A stretch of 64,000 bases of DNA, from contig NCEM01000011.1 of the NCBI GenBank assembly GCA_002280725.1, positions 1-64,000 of the forward strand. The letters are read 5' to 3'. A model generated the notes under the pieces. It was not told the DNA's origin and made no database searches. It saw only the letters and a program-made list of their open reading frames with translations. The stretch is from Alphaproteobacteria bacterium 32-64-14. Its GTDB lineage: Bacteria > Pseudomonadota > Alphaproteobacteria > Caulobacterales > Hyphomonadaceae. The first letter of the stretch is position 1, and each line of letters starts with the position of its first letter. The position numbers were made by a program, and so were the translations under genes. Positions 10,152 to 18,183 of the stretch are shown piece after piece.

Positions 10152-11432
10152 CTACGGCGTGTTGCTGCCGGGCTGGTATTTCTTGATCTCGTGGCGGCCC
10201 ACGACCATGTGGTGGACCTCGTCCGGACCATCCGCGAAGCGGAGGTGGCGCACATCTGCGTACAGCTCAGCAAGGGGAGTCCACTGCGAGATGCCGGTGG
10301 CGCCGTGGACCTGAATTGCTTCATCGATGATGCGGCAGGTGATTTCGGGGATCATCGATTTCACCATCGAGACCCAGACGCGGGCTTCCTTGTTGCCGAG
10401 GACGTCCATCGCCTTGGCGGCTTTCAGCACCATGAGCCGCATCTGCTCGATGTCGTAGCGGGCGCGCGAGACGACTTCCGGGTTCTTGCCGAGCTTGATG
10501 AGCGGCTGACCGAAGGCTTCGCGCGAGAGGCCGCGCTTGATCATCATTTCGAGGGCGGCTTCGGCCTTGCCGATGGTGCGCATGCAGTGGTGGATGCGGC
10601 CCGGCCCGAGACGAACCTGGCTGATTTCGAAGCCACGGCCTTCGCCGAGCAGGATGTTTTCCTTGGGCACGCGCACGTTGGTGAACTTGATGTGCATGTG
10701 GCCGCGCGGCGCGTGGTCTGCGCCGAACACGTGCATCGGCCCGAGGACCTTCACGCCGGGCGTGTCCATGGGGACGAGGATCTGCGACTGCTGAAGATGC
10801 GCGGGGGCGTCCGGGCTGGTCTTCACCATGGTGATCATGATCTTGCAGCGCGGATCGCCAGCGTTGGAGATGTAGTACTTCTCGCCGTTGATGACCCACT
10901 CATCGCCTTCAAGCACGGCGGAGGTGGAGATGTTCTTCGCGTCCGACGAGGCGACGTTCGGCTCGGTCATCGCGTAGGCGGAGCGGATTTCGCCGTTGAG
11001 CAGCGGCTCGAGCCATTTATGCTTTTGCGCGGGCGTGCCGACGCGCTCGAGCACTTCCATGTTCCCGGTGTCGGGCGCGGAGCAGTTCAGCGTTTCGGAG
11101 GCGAGGTGATACTTGCCGAGTTCGGCGGCGATATAGGCGTAGTCAAGGTTCGACAGGCCCTCGCCCGTCTCGGCGTTGGGCAGGAAGAAGTTCCACAGGC
11201 CGGCGGCCTTGGCTTTCTTCTTCGCGCCGTCGAGCAGTTCGAGCTGACGCGGATGCCAGGACCAGCGATCGGTCTTCTGGTTGTCAAGTTCGTCGAATTC
11301 TTCGAGGATCGGCTCGACGTTCTCGGCGATGTGGCGCTTCACGGCATTATAGAGCGGCAGGCCCTTGTCCGACATTCTGAGGTCGTTGAGTTGGTTCTGC
11401 GTGTCAGCATCGGTCAAGCTGGTTGCTCCCAT
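10152..11432 (-). CDS. Acyl-CoA dehydrogenase, ACAD10/11-like
   Basis: A 426-residue FAD-dependent acyl-CoA dehydrogenase, which introduces an alpha-beta double bond into an acyl-CoA. Motifs include YAMTEPNVASSDAKNI in the FAD/substrate-binding beta domain, VINGEKYYISNAGDPRCKI, RLGPGRIHHCMRTIGKAEAA, and IDEAIQVHGATGISQWTPLA in the C-terminal helical domain. The ending FADGPDEVHHMVVGRHEIKK is characteristic of the ACAD10/ACAD11-like branch. The start (MGATSLTDAD) is the most complete; MSDKGLP 57 bp downstream is the alternative. It is the first of several beta-oxidation genes in this region but is not in an operon with them. The chain length of its substrate is unknown. Confidence 0.9.
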   Translation of the reverse strand: MGATSLTDADTQNQLNDLRMSDKGLPLYNAVKRHIAENVEPILEEFDELDNQKTDRWSWHPRQLELLDGAKKKAKAAGLWNFFLPNAETGEGLSNLDYAYIAAELGKYHLASETLNCSAPDTGNMEVLERVGTPAQKHKWLEPLLNGEIRSAYAMTEPNVASSDAKNISTSAVLEGDEWVINGEKYYISNAGDPRCKIMITMVKTSPDAPAHLQQSQILVPMDTPGVKVLGPMHVFGADHAPRGHMHIKFTNVRVPKENILLGEGRGFEISQVRLGPGRIHHCMRTIGKAEAALEMMIKRGLSREAFGQPLIKLGKNPEVVSRARYDIEQMRLMVLKAAKAMDVLGNKEARVWVSMVKSMIPEITCRIIDEAIQVHGATGISQWTPLAELYADVRHLRFADGPDEVHHMVVGRHEIKKYQPGSNTP

Positions 11433-11480
11433 TGGCCATTTGTTTTGCCAATAGTAGAGCGGCCTGCGCCCCCTGCACAA

Positions 11481-12329
11481 TCAGAAAGCGCGATAGCTGA
11501 CGAAGAGCCCCAGGCTGGCCTGATCTTCCGAGCCGCGCAGCCGGACCAGCGGATTATCGGCTGCGTCCCCCGTCAGGCGGTCGTAACCGGCAAACATCAC
11601 AGCCGTCCACGTGCCTTCACGGTCCAGCGGCACGATGGCGGTGGCGCCGACGCCGTAGGAATAGACCCCGCCCCCAGCGACAAACTGAGGCAGGCCGGAA
11701 GCGAGCGACTGGCTGGCGCTGACGCCGAAATAGGCCTGGTTGTAGGTATCGTCCACGATGCGCAGGCGCGGGCCGGCGGACCAGATTACGGGCGGACCGA
11801 AGGCGAAGTTCGCGCCCGACCATTTCGCCTCCAGATCCAGCACCGCGCCGCCATGGCCCGAGACCGCCTTGCGCGCCTCCGCGCCGAGCGTGACCGGGCC
11901 GAGACCGTATGCAACGAAACCGCCGAGTTCGAAGCTGGTGTCGACATCGCCGAGCCCCACAAGGTCGGTGGTATCGCTGCCGGTGACGGCGAAGGGTTGG
12001 CCGCCATCCGCATCGCGCGAGAACTTGATGCGCCCGATGGGGCCCGCGCGCAGGGGTTGCGTGTTGATGGCGCGATAGCCAACGCCGCCCTCAATCGAAG
12101 CGAAGAAATCATCGCCAAAGGTAAGCTGTATGCTGGGCAGGATGGAGGCGCGATAGGTATCGTCGCCACCATAGCTGGGCGAGAGGATGCTGCCCGCGCC
12201 AAGGGTTAGGCCCCAACCCTCGTTGACGGGGCGGCCCGAGTTGGCGGGGGCGGCGATCGGGTTCTCCTGCGCAAGCGCCGATTGTGAAATTCCAACCACG
12301 GCCAGCAGGCAAACCACTCTCAACAGCAC
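11481..12329 (-). CDS. MipA/OmpV-family outer membrane protein
   Basis: A predicted outer membrane beta-barrel of the MipA/OmpV family. With a GTG start at 12329 (GGAG 6 nt upstream) it has 282 residues and a signal peptide ending SQSALAQ. The mature part opens with WGLTLGAGSILSPSYGGDDT, the family hallmark, continues as alternating strands, and ends in an aromatic residue (SYRAF) as expected for BAM-dependent insertion. An upstream in-frame GTG at 12356 would add nine residues. Its 3' end lies 48 bp before the start of the acyl-CoA dehydrogenase gene on the same strand, so the two may be co-transcribed. The family has been linked to peptidoglycan scaffolding and to uptake; neither is shown here. 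Confidence 0.85.
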   Translation of the reverse strand: MLLRVVCLLAVVGISQSALAQENPIAAPANSGRPVNEGWGLTLGAGSILSPSYGGDDTYRASILPSIQLTFGDDFFASIEGGVGYRAINTQPLRAGPIGRIKFSRDADGGQPFAVTGSDTTDLVGLGDVDTSFELGGFVAYGLGPVTLGAEARKAVSGHGGAVLDLEAKWSGANFAFGPPVIWSAGPRLRIVDDTYNQAYFGVSASQSLASGLPQFVAGGGVYSYGVGATAIVPLDREGTWTAVMFAGYDRLTGDAADNPLVRLRGSEDQASLGLFVSYRAF

Positions 12330-12520
12330 GACACACTCCACATTGATCGCCCACACTGGTCGCGAGGTTTACGTACCGTCTGACAGATCGGATCGCCCCC
12401 TGATTGAAGGAACAGAATGGTGATCGGCGCGGGCGGACTTGCGGCGGAAGTTCTTCCGGCCTCTACTCGCCGAAACGAGCCGGGGCGACTCCGGCGAAGA
12501 AACGACGCGAAAGTGATTCC

Positions 12521-13558
12521 ATGACCCAGCGGCCCGCCTCGACACGGCGCATCGTGCTTGCGTCCCAGGCGGCGGGCGTGCCCGTGGCCGGGAATTTCCG
12601 CATCGAGGAAACGCCGCTGCCGGCCCTGATCGAGGGACATGTGCTGACGCGGACGCTGTATTGCTCGGCCGATCCCGGTACGCGCTCGCGGCTGTCATCG
12701 GGCGCCAGTTATGCGGCGCCGTTGCGGATTGGCGATCCGATTGACGGCTTTGCGGTGGGTGAAGTGATCGAGTCCGCGAACCCGCGCTTTGCCGTGGGCG
12801 ATGTCGTCGCGACGGGCGGTGGATGGGCGGAGCATGCGATCTTTGCCGGGCGAGGCTACATCCAGAAGATTCCGCATCGCCGCCTGCCCTTGTCCAACTG
12901 GATCGGCGTGCTGGGCGTACCGGGGATGACGGCGTGGTTCGGGCTGAAGCGGGTGGCGGGGCTGAAGCCGGGGGATCGCGTGCTGGTGACATCTGCTGCG
13001 GGGCCCGTGGGCGCAACAGCGGCGCAGATTGCGCGGGCGATGGGGGCCTCGCGCGTGGTGGGCACGGCAAGCGGGGCGGACAAGGCGGCGTGGCTTCGGA
13101 ACGAGGCAGGGCTCGACGACATTGTGGACTACAAGACGGCGCCCGATCTTGCAGCCGCGCTGAAGGCGGCGAGCCCCGAGGGCTATGACGTTCTGTTCGA
13201 CAATGTCGGCAATGAGATGATCGACACGGTGATCCCCCTGTTGCGCCCCGGTGCGCGGATCGTGATCTCGGGGCAGCTGGCTGACTACAACACCCCACCG
13301 GACAAAGTGCGCGGCATCACCAACACCCGCTACTTCATCGCCAGCAGGTTGCGCATGGAAGGCCTCGTCGTGTTCGACGATCTCAAGGGCTTCCCGGCGG
13401 CGCAGGAAGAGCTTGGCGGCATGATCGAGCGTGGCGAGGTGAAGGTGCGCGAGCATCGCTATCGCGGGCTCGAAGCTGTGCCGCAGGCGTTCATCGATCT
13501 GTTCACCGACAGCGCCTTTGGGCGCCGCATCATCGCCATCGGCGACGAGCCGACCTGA
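12521..13558 (+). CDS. Zinc-independent MDR NADP-dependent oxidoreductase
   Basis: A 345-residue medium-chain reductase of the leukotriene-B4-dehydrogenase/CurA type, which reduces activated double bonds using NADPH. The nucleotide-binding motif is VLVTSAAGPVGATAAQIARA, followed by VGTASGADKAAWL. The substrate side has GVLGVPGMTAWFGL, and YDVLFDNVGNEMIDTVIPLL is typical of the family. No zinc-binding Cys/His set is present. The ATG at 12521 is chosen because homology begins there; upstream codons look non-coding. It is the first gene of a plus-strand unit, 11 bp before the enoyl-CoA hydratase, so it probably handles an enoyl or keto intermediate of the same substrate. Confidence 0.88.
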   Translation: MTQRPASTRRIVLASQAAGVPVAGNFRIEETPLPALIEGHVLTRTLYCSADPGTRSRLSSGASYAAPLRIGDPIDGFAVGEVIESANPRFAVGDVVATGGGWAEHAIFAGRGYIQKIPHRRLPLSNWIGVLGVPGMTAWFGLKRVAGLKPGDRVLVTSAAGPVGATAAQIARAMGASRVVGTASGADKAAWLRNEAGLDDIVDYKTAPDLAAALKAASPEGYDVLFDNVGNEMIDTVIPLLRPGARIVISGQLADYNTPPDKVRGITNTRYFIASRLRMEGLVVFDDLKGFPAAQEELGGMIERGEVKVREHRYRGLEAVPQAFIDLFTDSAFGRRIIAIGDEPT

Positions 13559-13569
13559 GGACCAGCCAC

Positions 13570-14370
13570 ATGGCGCCCGATTTTTCCGGTTATGAGCGGA
13601 TCAAGGCCAGCCGCGCTGGCCGCATCCTTACGCTGACGCTGACCGCGCCCAATCCGGTGAATGCTGTCGATGGTCCGATGCATCGCGAGCTGGCGCGTGT
13701 TTTCCTTGATGCGCAGGATGATCCGGAGAGCGACCTCATCGTGCTGACCGGGGCGGGGCGTGCGTTCTGCGCGGGCGGGGATACGACGTGGTTCAAGAGC
13801 CATATCGAGGACCCGGCGAGCTTTCGCGCCATCGGGCCTGAAGCCAAGCGCATCGTTACGTCACTGCTGGAGCTGGAGAAGCCGATCCTGTGCCGGCTGA
13901 ATGGCGCGGCGGCGGGACTGGGCGCGACGGTGGCGCTGTTGTGCGATGTGATCATCGCGAGCGACAAGGCCGTGATCGGCGATCCGCATGTGAAGGTGGG
14001 GCTGGTGGCGGGCGATGGTGGGGCGATCATCTGGCCGCAGCTGATCGGGTTTGCGCGCGCCAAGGAATTCCTGATGACGGGCGAGATGATCCCGGCCGAG
14101 CGGGCGTTTGCGCTGGGGCTGGTGAACCATGTCGTGCCGCATGAGGGGCTGGATGCGAAGGTAAGCGAAGTTGCGGGGAAGATTCTCGCTAACCCCAAAT
14201 GGGCCGTGCGATGGACCAAGACGGCGGCGAACATGCCGCTGCGGGCGCTGGCATCGCAGCTGCTGGATGCGGCGATGGCGTATGAGCTGCTTTCCAACAC
14301 GCTGGCAGATCGCAAGGAAGCGGTGGCGGCGTTTGTCGAGAAGCGCGCGCCGAACCTGACAGGCGAATAG
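13570..14370 (+). CDS. Enoyl-CoA hydratase/isomerase family protein
   Basis: A 266-residue crotonase-fold protein. Oxyanion-hole segments are RAFCAGGDTTWF and NGAAAGLGATVALLCDVIIA; GDPHVKVGLVAGDGGAIIWP and the helix ARAKEFLMTGEMIPAERAFA complete the fold. Members hydrate or isomerise enoyl-CoA esters. In the catalytic positions the sequence shows DPHVKVGLV-AGDGG rather than the paired Glu of classical hydratases, so isomerase or another crotonase activity is possible. Its stop codon is directly followed by the start of the next gene, so the two are translationally linked. Confidence 0.9.
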   Translation: MAPDFSGYERIKASRAGRILTLTLTAPNPVNAVDGPMHRELARVFLDAQDDPESDLIVLTGAGRAFCAGGDTTWFKSHIEDPASFRAIGPEAKRIVTSLLELEKPILCRLNGAAAGLGATVALLCDVIIASDKAVIGDPHVKVGLVAGDGGAIIWPQLIGFARAKEFLMTGEMIPAERAFALGLVNHVVPHEGLDAKVSEVAGKILANPKWAVRWTKTAANMPLRALASQLLDAAMAYELLSNTLADRKEAVAAFVEKRAPNLTGE

Positions 14371-15540
14371 ATGATCGAGAATACGCTGCCCGAGCCGGAC
14401 CATGTGAGCGAGCTGCGCAGGCAGCTGCGCCGGTTTGTTGCCGAAAAGGCGCCGCGCGAGAAGCGGCGCGCGTGGGACAAGGCGCACGACTGGCCACGTG
14501 AGCTGTTCCGCGAGCTTTCGGACATGGGGCTGTGCGGGTTGACCATCGCCGAAGAGCATGGCGGGCTGGGGCAGGATATCGTGGCGGCGGTGGCGGCAAT
14601 TGAAGAGCTGGCGCGCGTGGGTCCGTTTCTGGCCGGACCGTTCATTCACTGCGCGTTCTATGGCGGGATGAACATTTCCGAGAACGGATCGCCAGAGCAG
14701 AAGGCGAGCCTGTTGCCGCGCCTTGCGCGGGGCGAGTTGCTGTTTGCCTACGGGCTTTCCGAGCCGGATGTCGGCGGCGATCTGTCCAGCGTGCGCACGC
14801 GCGGACGGGTGGACGGCGGTGAGCTGGTGATCAACGGAGCCAAGCGCTGGTGCACGGGGGCGGACTGGGCGGATTACATCTACTGCCTGATCAACACGGC
14901 GCCGGAGGCCTCGAAGCGCGAGGCGCTGACGTTTGTGCTGATACCGGGCAAGGCGGCAGGCGTTTCGACGACGCCGATCGAGCATGTGAATTTGCGGTAC
15001 ACCGCATCCTGCGACGTGCATTTCGACGATGTGCGGATTCCACTAGATGCGATTGTCGGCGGGCCAGCCAAGCTGAACACGGCGTGGGGCATGCTGGCGG
15101 GGCGGGCGCTGGATGTCGAGAAGCTGGAGGTTGCGGCGTGCACGTTCGGCTTTGCGCAGGCGGCGCTGGACGAGGCGTGGACCTATGCGCAGCAGCGCGT
15201 GCAATTCGGCAAGGTGATCGCAGGGCATCAGGTGATTGCGCACAAGCTGGTGACGGCACGCACCAAGCTGGAGGCGTGCCGCCACATGCTGTATCACGCG
15301 GCGCGGCTGGCCAATGCGGGTGAACCGTGCGGCGTCGAGACATCGATGGCGAAGCTGTTCATTGCAGACACGGGCGTCGAGATCGCGCTGGCGTGCCAGC
15401 AGGTGATGGGATCGTATGCGCTGTCGGACGCCTATGACATGGATCGCAATGTACGCGATCTTCTGGGCATGCCGATCGTTGGCGGATCGTCCGACATGCA
15501 GCGCAACAACCTTGCCGGCCTGTGGAAGCTGAACCGATGA
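14371..15540 (+). CDS. Acyl-CoA dehydrogenase (pair 1, first subunit)
   Basis: A 389-residue acyl-CoA dehydrogenase. Motifs are LTIAEEHGGLGQDIVAAVAA, YGLSEPDVGGDLSSVRTRG, NGAKRWCTGADWADYIYCL, QFGKVIAGHQVIAHKLVTAR and QQVMGSYALSDAYDMDRNVR. The end LGMPIVGGSSDMQRNNLAGL occupies the place where many members carry the catalytic Glu; here the local sequence is VGGSSDMQ. It abuts the crotonase gene upstream and overlaps the next gene by ATGA. Co-translated pairs of this type form heteromeric dehydrogenases in actinobacterial steroid side-chain degradation; that analogy is inference. Confidence 0.9.
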   Translation: MIENTLPEPDHVSELRRQLRRFVAEKAPREKRRAWDKAHDWPRELFRELSDMGLCGLTIAEEHGGLGQDIVAAVAAIEELARVGPFLAGPFIHCAFYGGMNISENGSPEQKASLLPRLARGELLFAYGLSEPDVGGDLSSVRTRGRVDGGELVINGAKRWCTGADWADYIYCLINTAPEASKREALTFVLIPGKAAGVSTTPIEHVNLRYTASCDVHFDDVRIPLDAIVGGPAKLNTAWGMLAGRALDVEKLEVAACTFGFAQAALDEAWTYAQQRVQFGKVIAGHQVIAHKLVTARTKLEACRHMLYHAARLANAGEPCGVETSMAKLFIADTGVEIALACQQVMGSYALSDAYDMDRNVRDLLGMPIVGGSSDMQRNNLAGLWKLNR

Positions 15541-16523
15541 GCGCTGTGCTGGAACGCGCGCGGGCGTTGGCGCCGGATATCGCTGCGGCGCGTGGCGCGA
15601 TGGATGAGCATCGCCGCCTGCCCGATCATCTGGCGGTGATGTTTCGCGAGGCGGGGTTCTACCGGCTCTGCATTCCCCGCGCGTACGGCGGGCTCGAAGC
15701 GCCGCCGCGGTTGGTGGTAGAGACGCTGGAGGCGCTGGCGGAGGCGGATGCGTCTGCTGCGTGGTGCGCGATGATCAGCGCGACGACGGGATCGCTGGGC
15801 GCCTATCTCGATGCCGATGTGGCGGGCGGGATTTTTAGCGACCCCGGTTTTGTCGTCGCGGGCGTCTATGCGCCGATGGGCAAGGCGGAGGTTGAAGGCG
15901 ATTTCTATCGCGTGTCTGGCCGATGGAAGTGGAATAGCGGCGGGCAGAATGCGACGTGGCTGTGCGGCGGCGCGATGATCTTCGAGAACGGAGCGCCGCG
16001 CATGCTGAACGAGAACATGCCGGAGCATCGGATGATGCTGTTTCCGGCGAGCGAGGCGCAGTTCATCGATACGTGGCACACGGGCGGCCTGCGCGGCTCG
16101 GGGAGCGGCGACATGGCGGTGACGGATCTGCTTGTGCCGCGCCATCGAACGGTGTCGCTGATCACGGACAGGCCGCGCGTGGCGGCGCCGCTGTATGCGT
16201 TTCCGGTGTTCGGGTTGCTGGCAATCGGCATTGCGGCGGTGGCGAGCGGGAATGCGCGGGCGGCGGTGCGCGAGTTTGCGGCGGAGGCTTCGGGCAAGAA
16301 GATGCCGGGCGGGCGCACGCTGGCCGAGCGCGGGGCCATACAGGTCGAATTTGCGCGGGCGATGGCGAGCCTGGAGGCGGCGCGGGCTTTCCTGTTGGCG
16401 GAGATCGATGCGGCGTGGAGCGAGGCGCAGACGGCGCCGGCAATCGGGCTTGAGCAGCGCGCGCGGTACGAGCTGACGGGCCGGGCGCTGCTGGGCGTGC
16501 CGGTGTCTGCGGCTGAGCTTTAG
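15537..16523 (+). CDS. Acyl-CoA dehydrogenase/flavin monooxygenase-like protein, C-terminally short
   Basis: A 328-residue protein of the acyl-CoA dehydrogenase fold, closest in style to the HsaA/HpaB-like flavin-dependent monooxygenase branch. Visible blocks are MFREAGFYRLCIPRAYGG, ALAEADASAAWCAMI, VSGRWKWNSGGQNATWL and WHTGGLRGSGSGDMAVTDLL. Relatives usually run to about 380-400 residues and end with a helical segment; here translation stops soon after LGVPVSAAEL, so roughly the last 60 residues are missing. The start overlaps the previous stop by ATGA. The gene end overlaps the convergent SnoaL-like gene by 4 bp. It may be functional as a partner subunit, or a truncated relic. Confidence 0.75.
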   Translation: MSAVLERARALAPDIAAARGAMDEHRRLPDHLAVMFREAGFYRLCIPRAYGGLEAPPRLVVETLEALAEADASAAWCAMISATTGSLGAYLDADVAGGIFSDPGFVVAGVYAPMGKAEVEGDFYRVSGRWKWNSGGQNATWLCGGAMIFENGAPRMLNENMPEHRMMLFPASEAQFIDTWHTGGLRGSGSGDMAVTDLLVPRHRTVSLITDRPRVAAPLYAFPVFGLLAIGIAAVASGNARAAVREFAAEASGKKMPGGRTLAERGAIQVEFARAMASLEAARAFLLAEIDAAWSEAQTAPAIGLEQRARYELTGRALLGVPVSAAEL

Positions 16524-16948
16524 CTGACGGCTTCGCGGGCGATCAGGGCGCGGACGTGCTCGGGCGCGGCTTCACCCGCCTTCTGTGCGTTGACGACACC
16601 GACGTCGAAGTATTCGCGCAGGGCGCTGATGCGGTCGCCTTTGAACTCGACCACGCCGGCATAGGGCGCTGACACCAGGTGGCCGGCGGTGGAGATGTAT
16701 TCGTCGACGCCTTCGACGAACAGGCGCCCTTCGCGCTCGGCATGATCGAAGATGCGCCAGCGGACTTCGGCGATCTGCGGGCCGAGGGCTTCGAGCAGCT
16801 TGCGCGCCTTCATCTTGCCCTTCACGGGCTGCGCGATGGCGGCGGCGTAGTGCCAGACGATGTCGTCGTCCATCAACGCCAGCACGCCATCGATGTCGCG
16901 CGCCTTCCAGGCGTCGATGAAGGCGAGGAGGATGTGAAGACGGCTCAT
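16520..16948 (-). CDS. SnoaL/limonene-epoxide-hydrolase-fold protein
   Basis: A 142-residue cone-shaped alpha+beta protein of the NTF2/SnoaL superfamily, closest to the limonene-1,2-epoxide hydrolase group. It starts with a helix (HILLAFIDAWKARDIDGVLA), followed by LMDDDIVWHYAAAIAQPVKG and strands ending GVVEFKGDRISALREYFD. The Asp/Arg-type residues DD, R in ALREYFD, and the Trp-His pair are in the usual pocket positions. Its start overlaps the stop of the upstream acyl-CoA dehydrogenase gene by 4 bp, so the two are translated together. It may hydrate an epoxide or isomerise a ring intermediate; the substrate is unknown. Confidence 0.8.
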   Translation of the reverse strand: MSRLHILLAFIDAWKARDIDGVLALMDDDIVWHYAAAIAQPVKGKMKARKLLEALGPQIAEVRWRIFDHAEREGRLFVEGVDEYISTAGHLVSAPYAGVVEFKGDRISALREYFDVGVVNAQKAGEAAPEHVRALIAREAVS

Positions 16949-18174
16949 GATCGGCCTGTCGGCAGATCCTTGTAGGCGACGCCCTTATCGACGCGGACAT
17001 CCTGCGGCAGGCCGAGGACGCGCTCGGCGATGATGTTGCGGAGGATCTCGTCGGTGCCGCCCGCGATGCGCAGGCCCGGCGCCCACATATAGGCGTTGTG
17101 GAAGGCGCCCTGCATGGGGGCGAGGTCGGCATCCGAGATGATGCCGTAGTGGTCTTCGCCTTCGATGGCGGCGTTGGCGAGATCCTGCATGCGGTTTGCG
17201 TTGAGGATCTTGCCGATGGAGCTTTCGGGGCCGGGCGTCTGGCCCTTCGAGAGCGCCGTCATCGTGCGGTATTTCCCGAGGGTGTAGCCTTCGGCGCTGA
17301 CATACCAGCCGGCGAGTTTTTCGCGGAAGGCCTGGTCCTGCAGCAACGAGCCCTTGCCGGATGGCGAGGGCGTGTTGCGGGCGAGTTCGAGGATTTCGGC
17401 GTATTCGGGTCCGGCCGATCCGCCGACGGCGAGGCGTTCGTTCATCAGCGTGACGAGGGCGACGTTCCAGCCATTGCCGACTTCGCCGAGGCGTTCTGAG
17501 TCGGAGACGCGGACGTCGGTGAAGTAAACTTCGTTGAAGTTCGAGCCGCCGGACATCTGGTGGATGGGGCGGACCTCGACGCCGGGCGCCTTCATGTTCA
17601 CGACGAACATGGTGAGGCCCTTGTGCTTTTCCTTTTCCGGATTGGTGCGGACGAGGACGATGCCGTAGTCGGAATAGTGGGCGCCGGAGGTCCACACTTT
17701 CTGGCCGTTGATGATCCAGTCGTCGCCGTCTTTCACGGCGCGGGTTTTGAGGCCGGCGACATCGGAGCCGGCGCCGGGTTCTGAGAAGAGCTGGCACCAG
17801 ATTTCATCGCCGCGCAGGGCCGGGCCGACATAGTGCTTCACGCGATCCGGCTTGTGGAAGGCGATCACGGTGGGGATGCACATGCCGAGGCCGATCGCGA
17901 AGGGGGCGACGGGCGCCTGGAATTTCTGCTCTTCCTGACCGAAGATCACCGAGAAGATCGGCGGGAGTTCGCGGCCGCCGACTTCCTTGCGCCAGGTGAG
18001 GCCGACGAAGCCGGCGGCGGCTTTCTTCGCCTGATAGGCCTTGGCGGTTTGCAGCCATTCGGCGGACTCGGGGCGGGCGCCTGTGCGGGCGGTGGGCTGG
18101 CCGAGGGTTTTCTCGAGCCAGGCGCGGGCTTCGGCGCGGAAGGCGGCTTCTTCGGGCGTGTCGTTGAAATCCAT
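16945..18174 (-). CDS. Acyl-CoA dehydrogenase (pair 2, larger subunit)
   Basis: A 409-residue FadE-type acyl-CoA dehydrogenase. It has FIGLTWRKEVGGR-like start region (FVGLTWRKEVGGRELPPIFS), QLFSEPGAGSDVAGLKTRAV, NGQKVWTSGAHYSDYGIVLV, a long MSGGSNFNEVYFTDVRV block and the end GGTDEILRNIIAERVLGLPQ. The position that is Glu in IYEGT of medium-chain enzymes is Gly here (IAGGT), a pattern usual in steroid-type and branched-acyl FadE enzymes. It sits 9 bp after the next dehydrogenase gene and overlaps the SnoaL-like gene. The adjacency suggests an alpha2beta2 enzyme. Confidence 0.9.
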   Translation of the reverse strand: MDFNDTPEEAAFRAEARAWLEKTLGQPTARTGARPESAEWLQTAKAYQAKKAAAGFVGLTWRKEVGGRELPPIFSVIFGQEEQKFQAPVAPFAIGLGMCIPTVIAFHKPDRVKHYVGPALRGDEIWCQLFSEPGAGSDVAGLKTRAVKDGDDWIINGQKVWTSGAHYSDYGIVLVRTNPEKEKHKGLTMFVVNMKAPGVEVRPIHQMSGGSNFNEVYFTDVRVSDSERLGEVGNGWNVALVTLMNERLAVGGSAGPEYAEILELARNTPSPSGKGSLLQDQAFREKLAGWYVSAEGYTLGKYRTMTALSKGQTPGPESSIGKILNANRMQDLANAAIEGEDHYGIISDADLAPMQGAFHNAYMWAPGLRIAGGTDEILRNIIAERVLGLPQDVRVDKGVAYKDLPTGRS

Positions 18175-18183
18175 GACTGTCTC

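Noticed and set aside
10128-12209. 693-codon plus-strand frame opposite an acyl-CoA dehydrogenase and the MipA-like gene
   Set aside because: Both minus-strand genes are clear by motif; the antisense frame has none.
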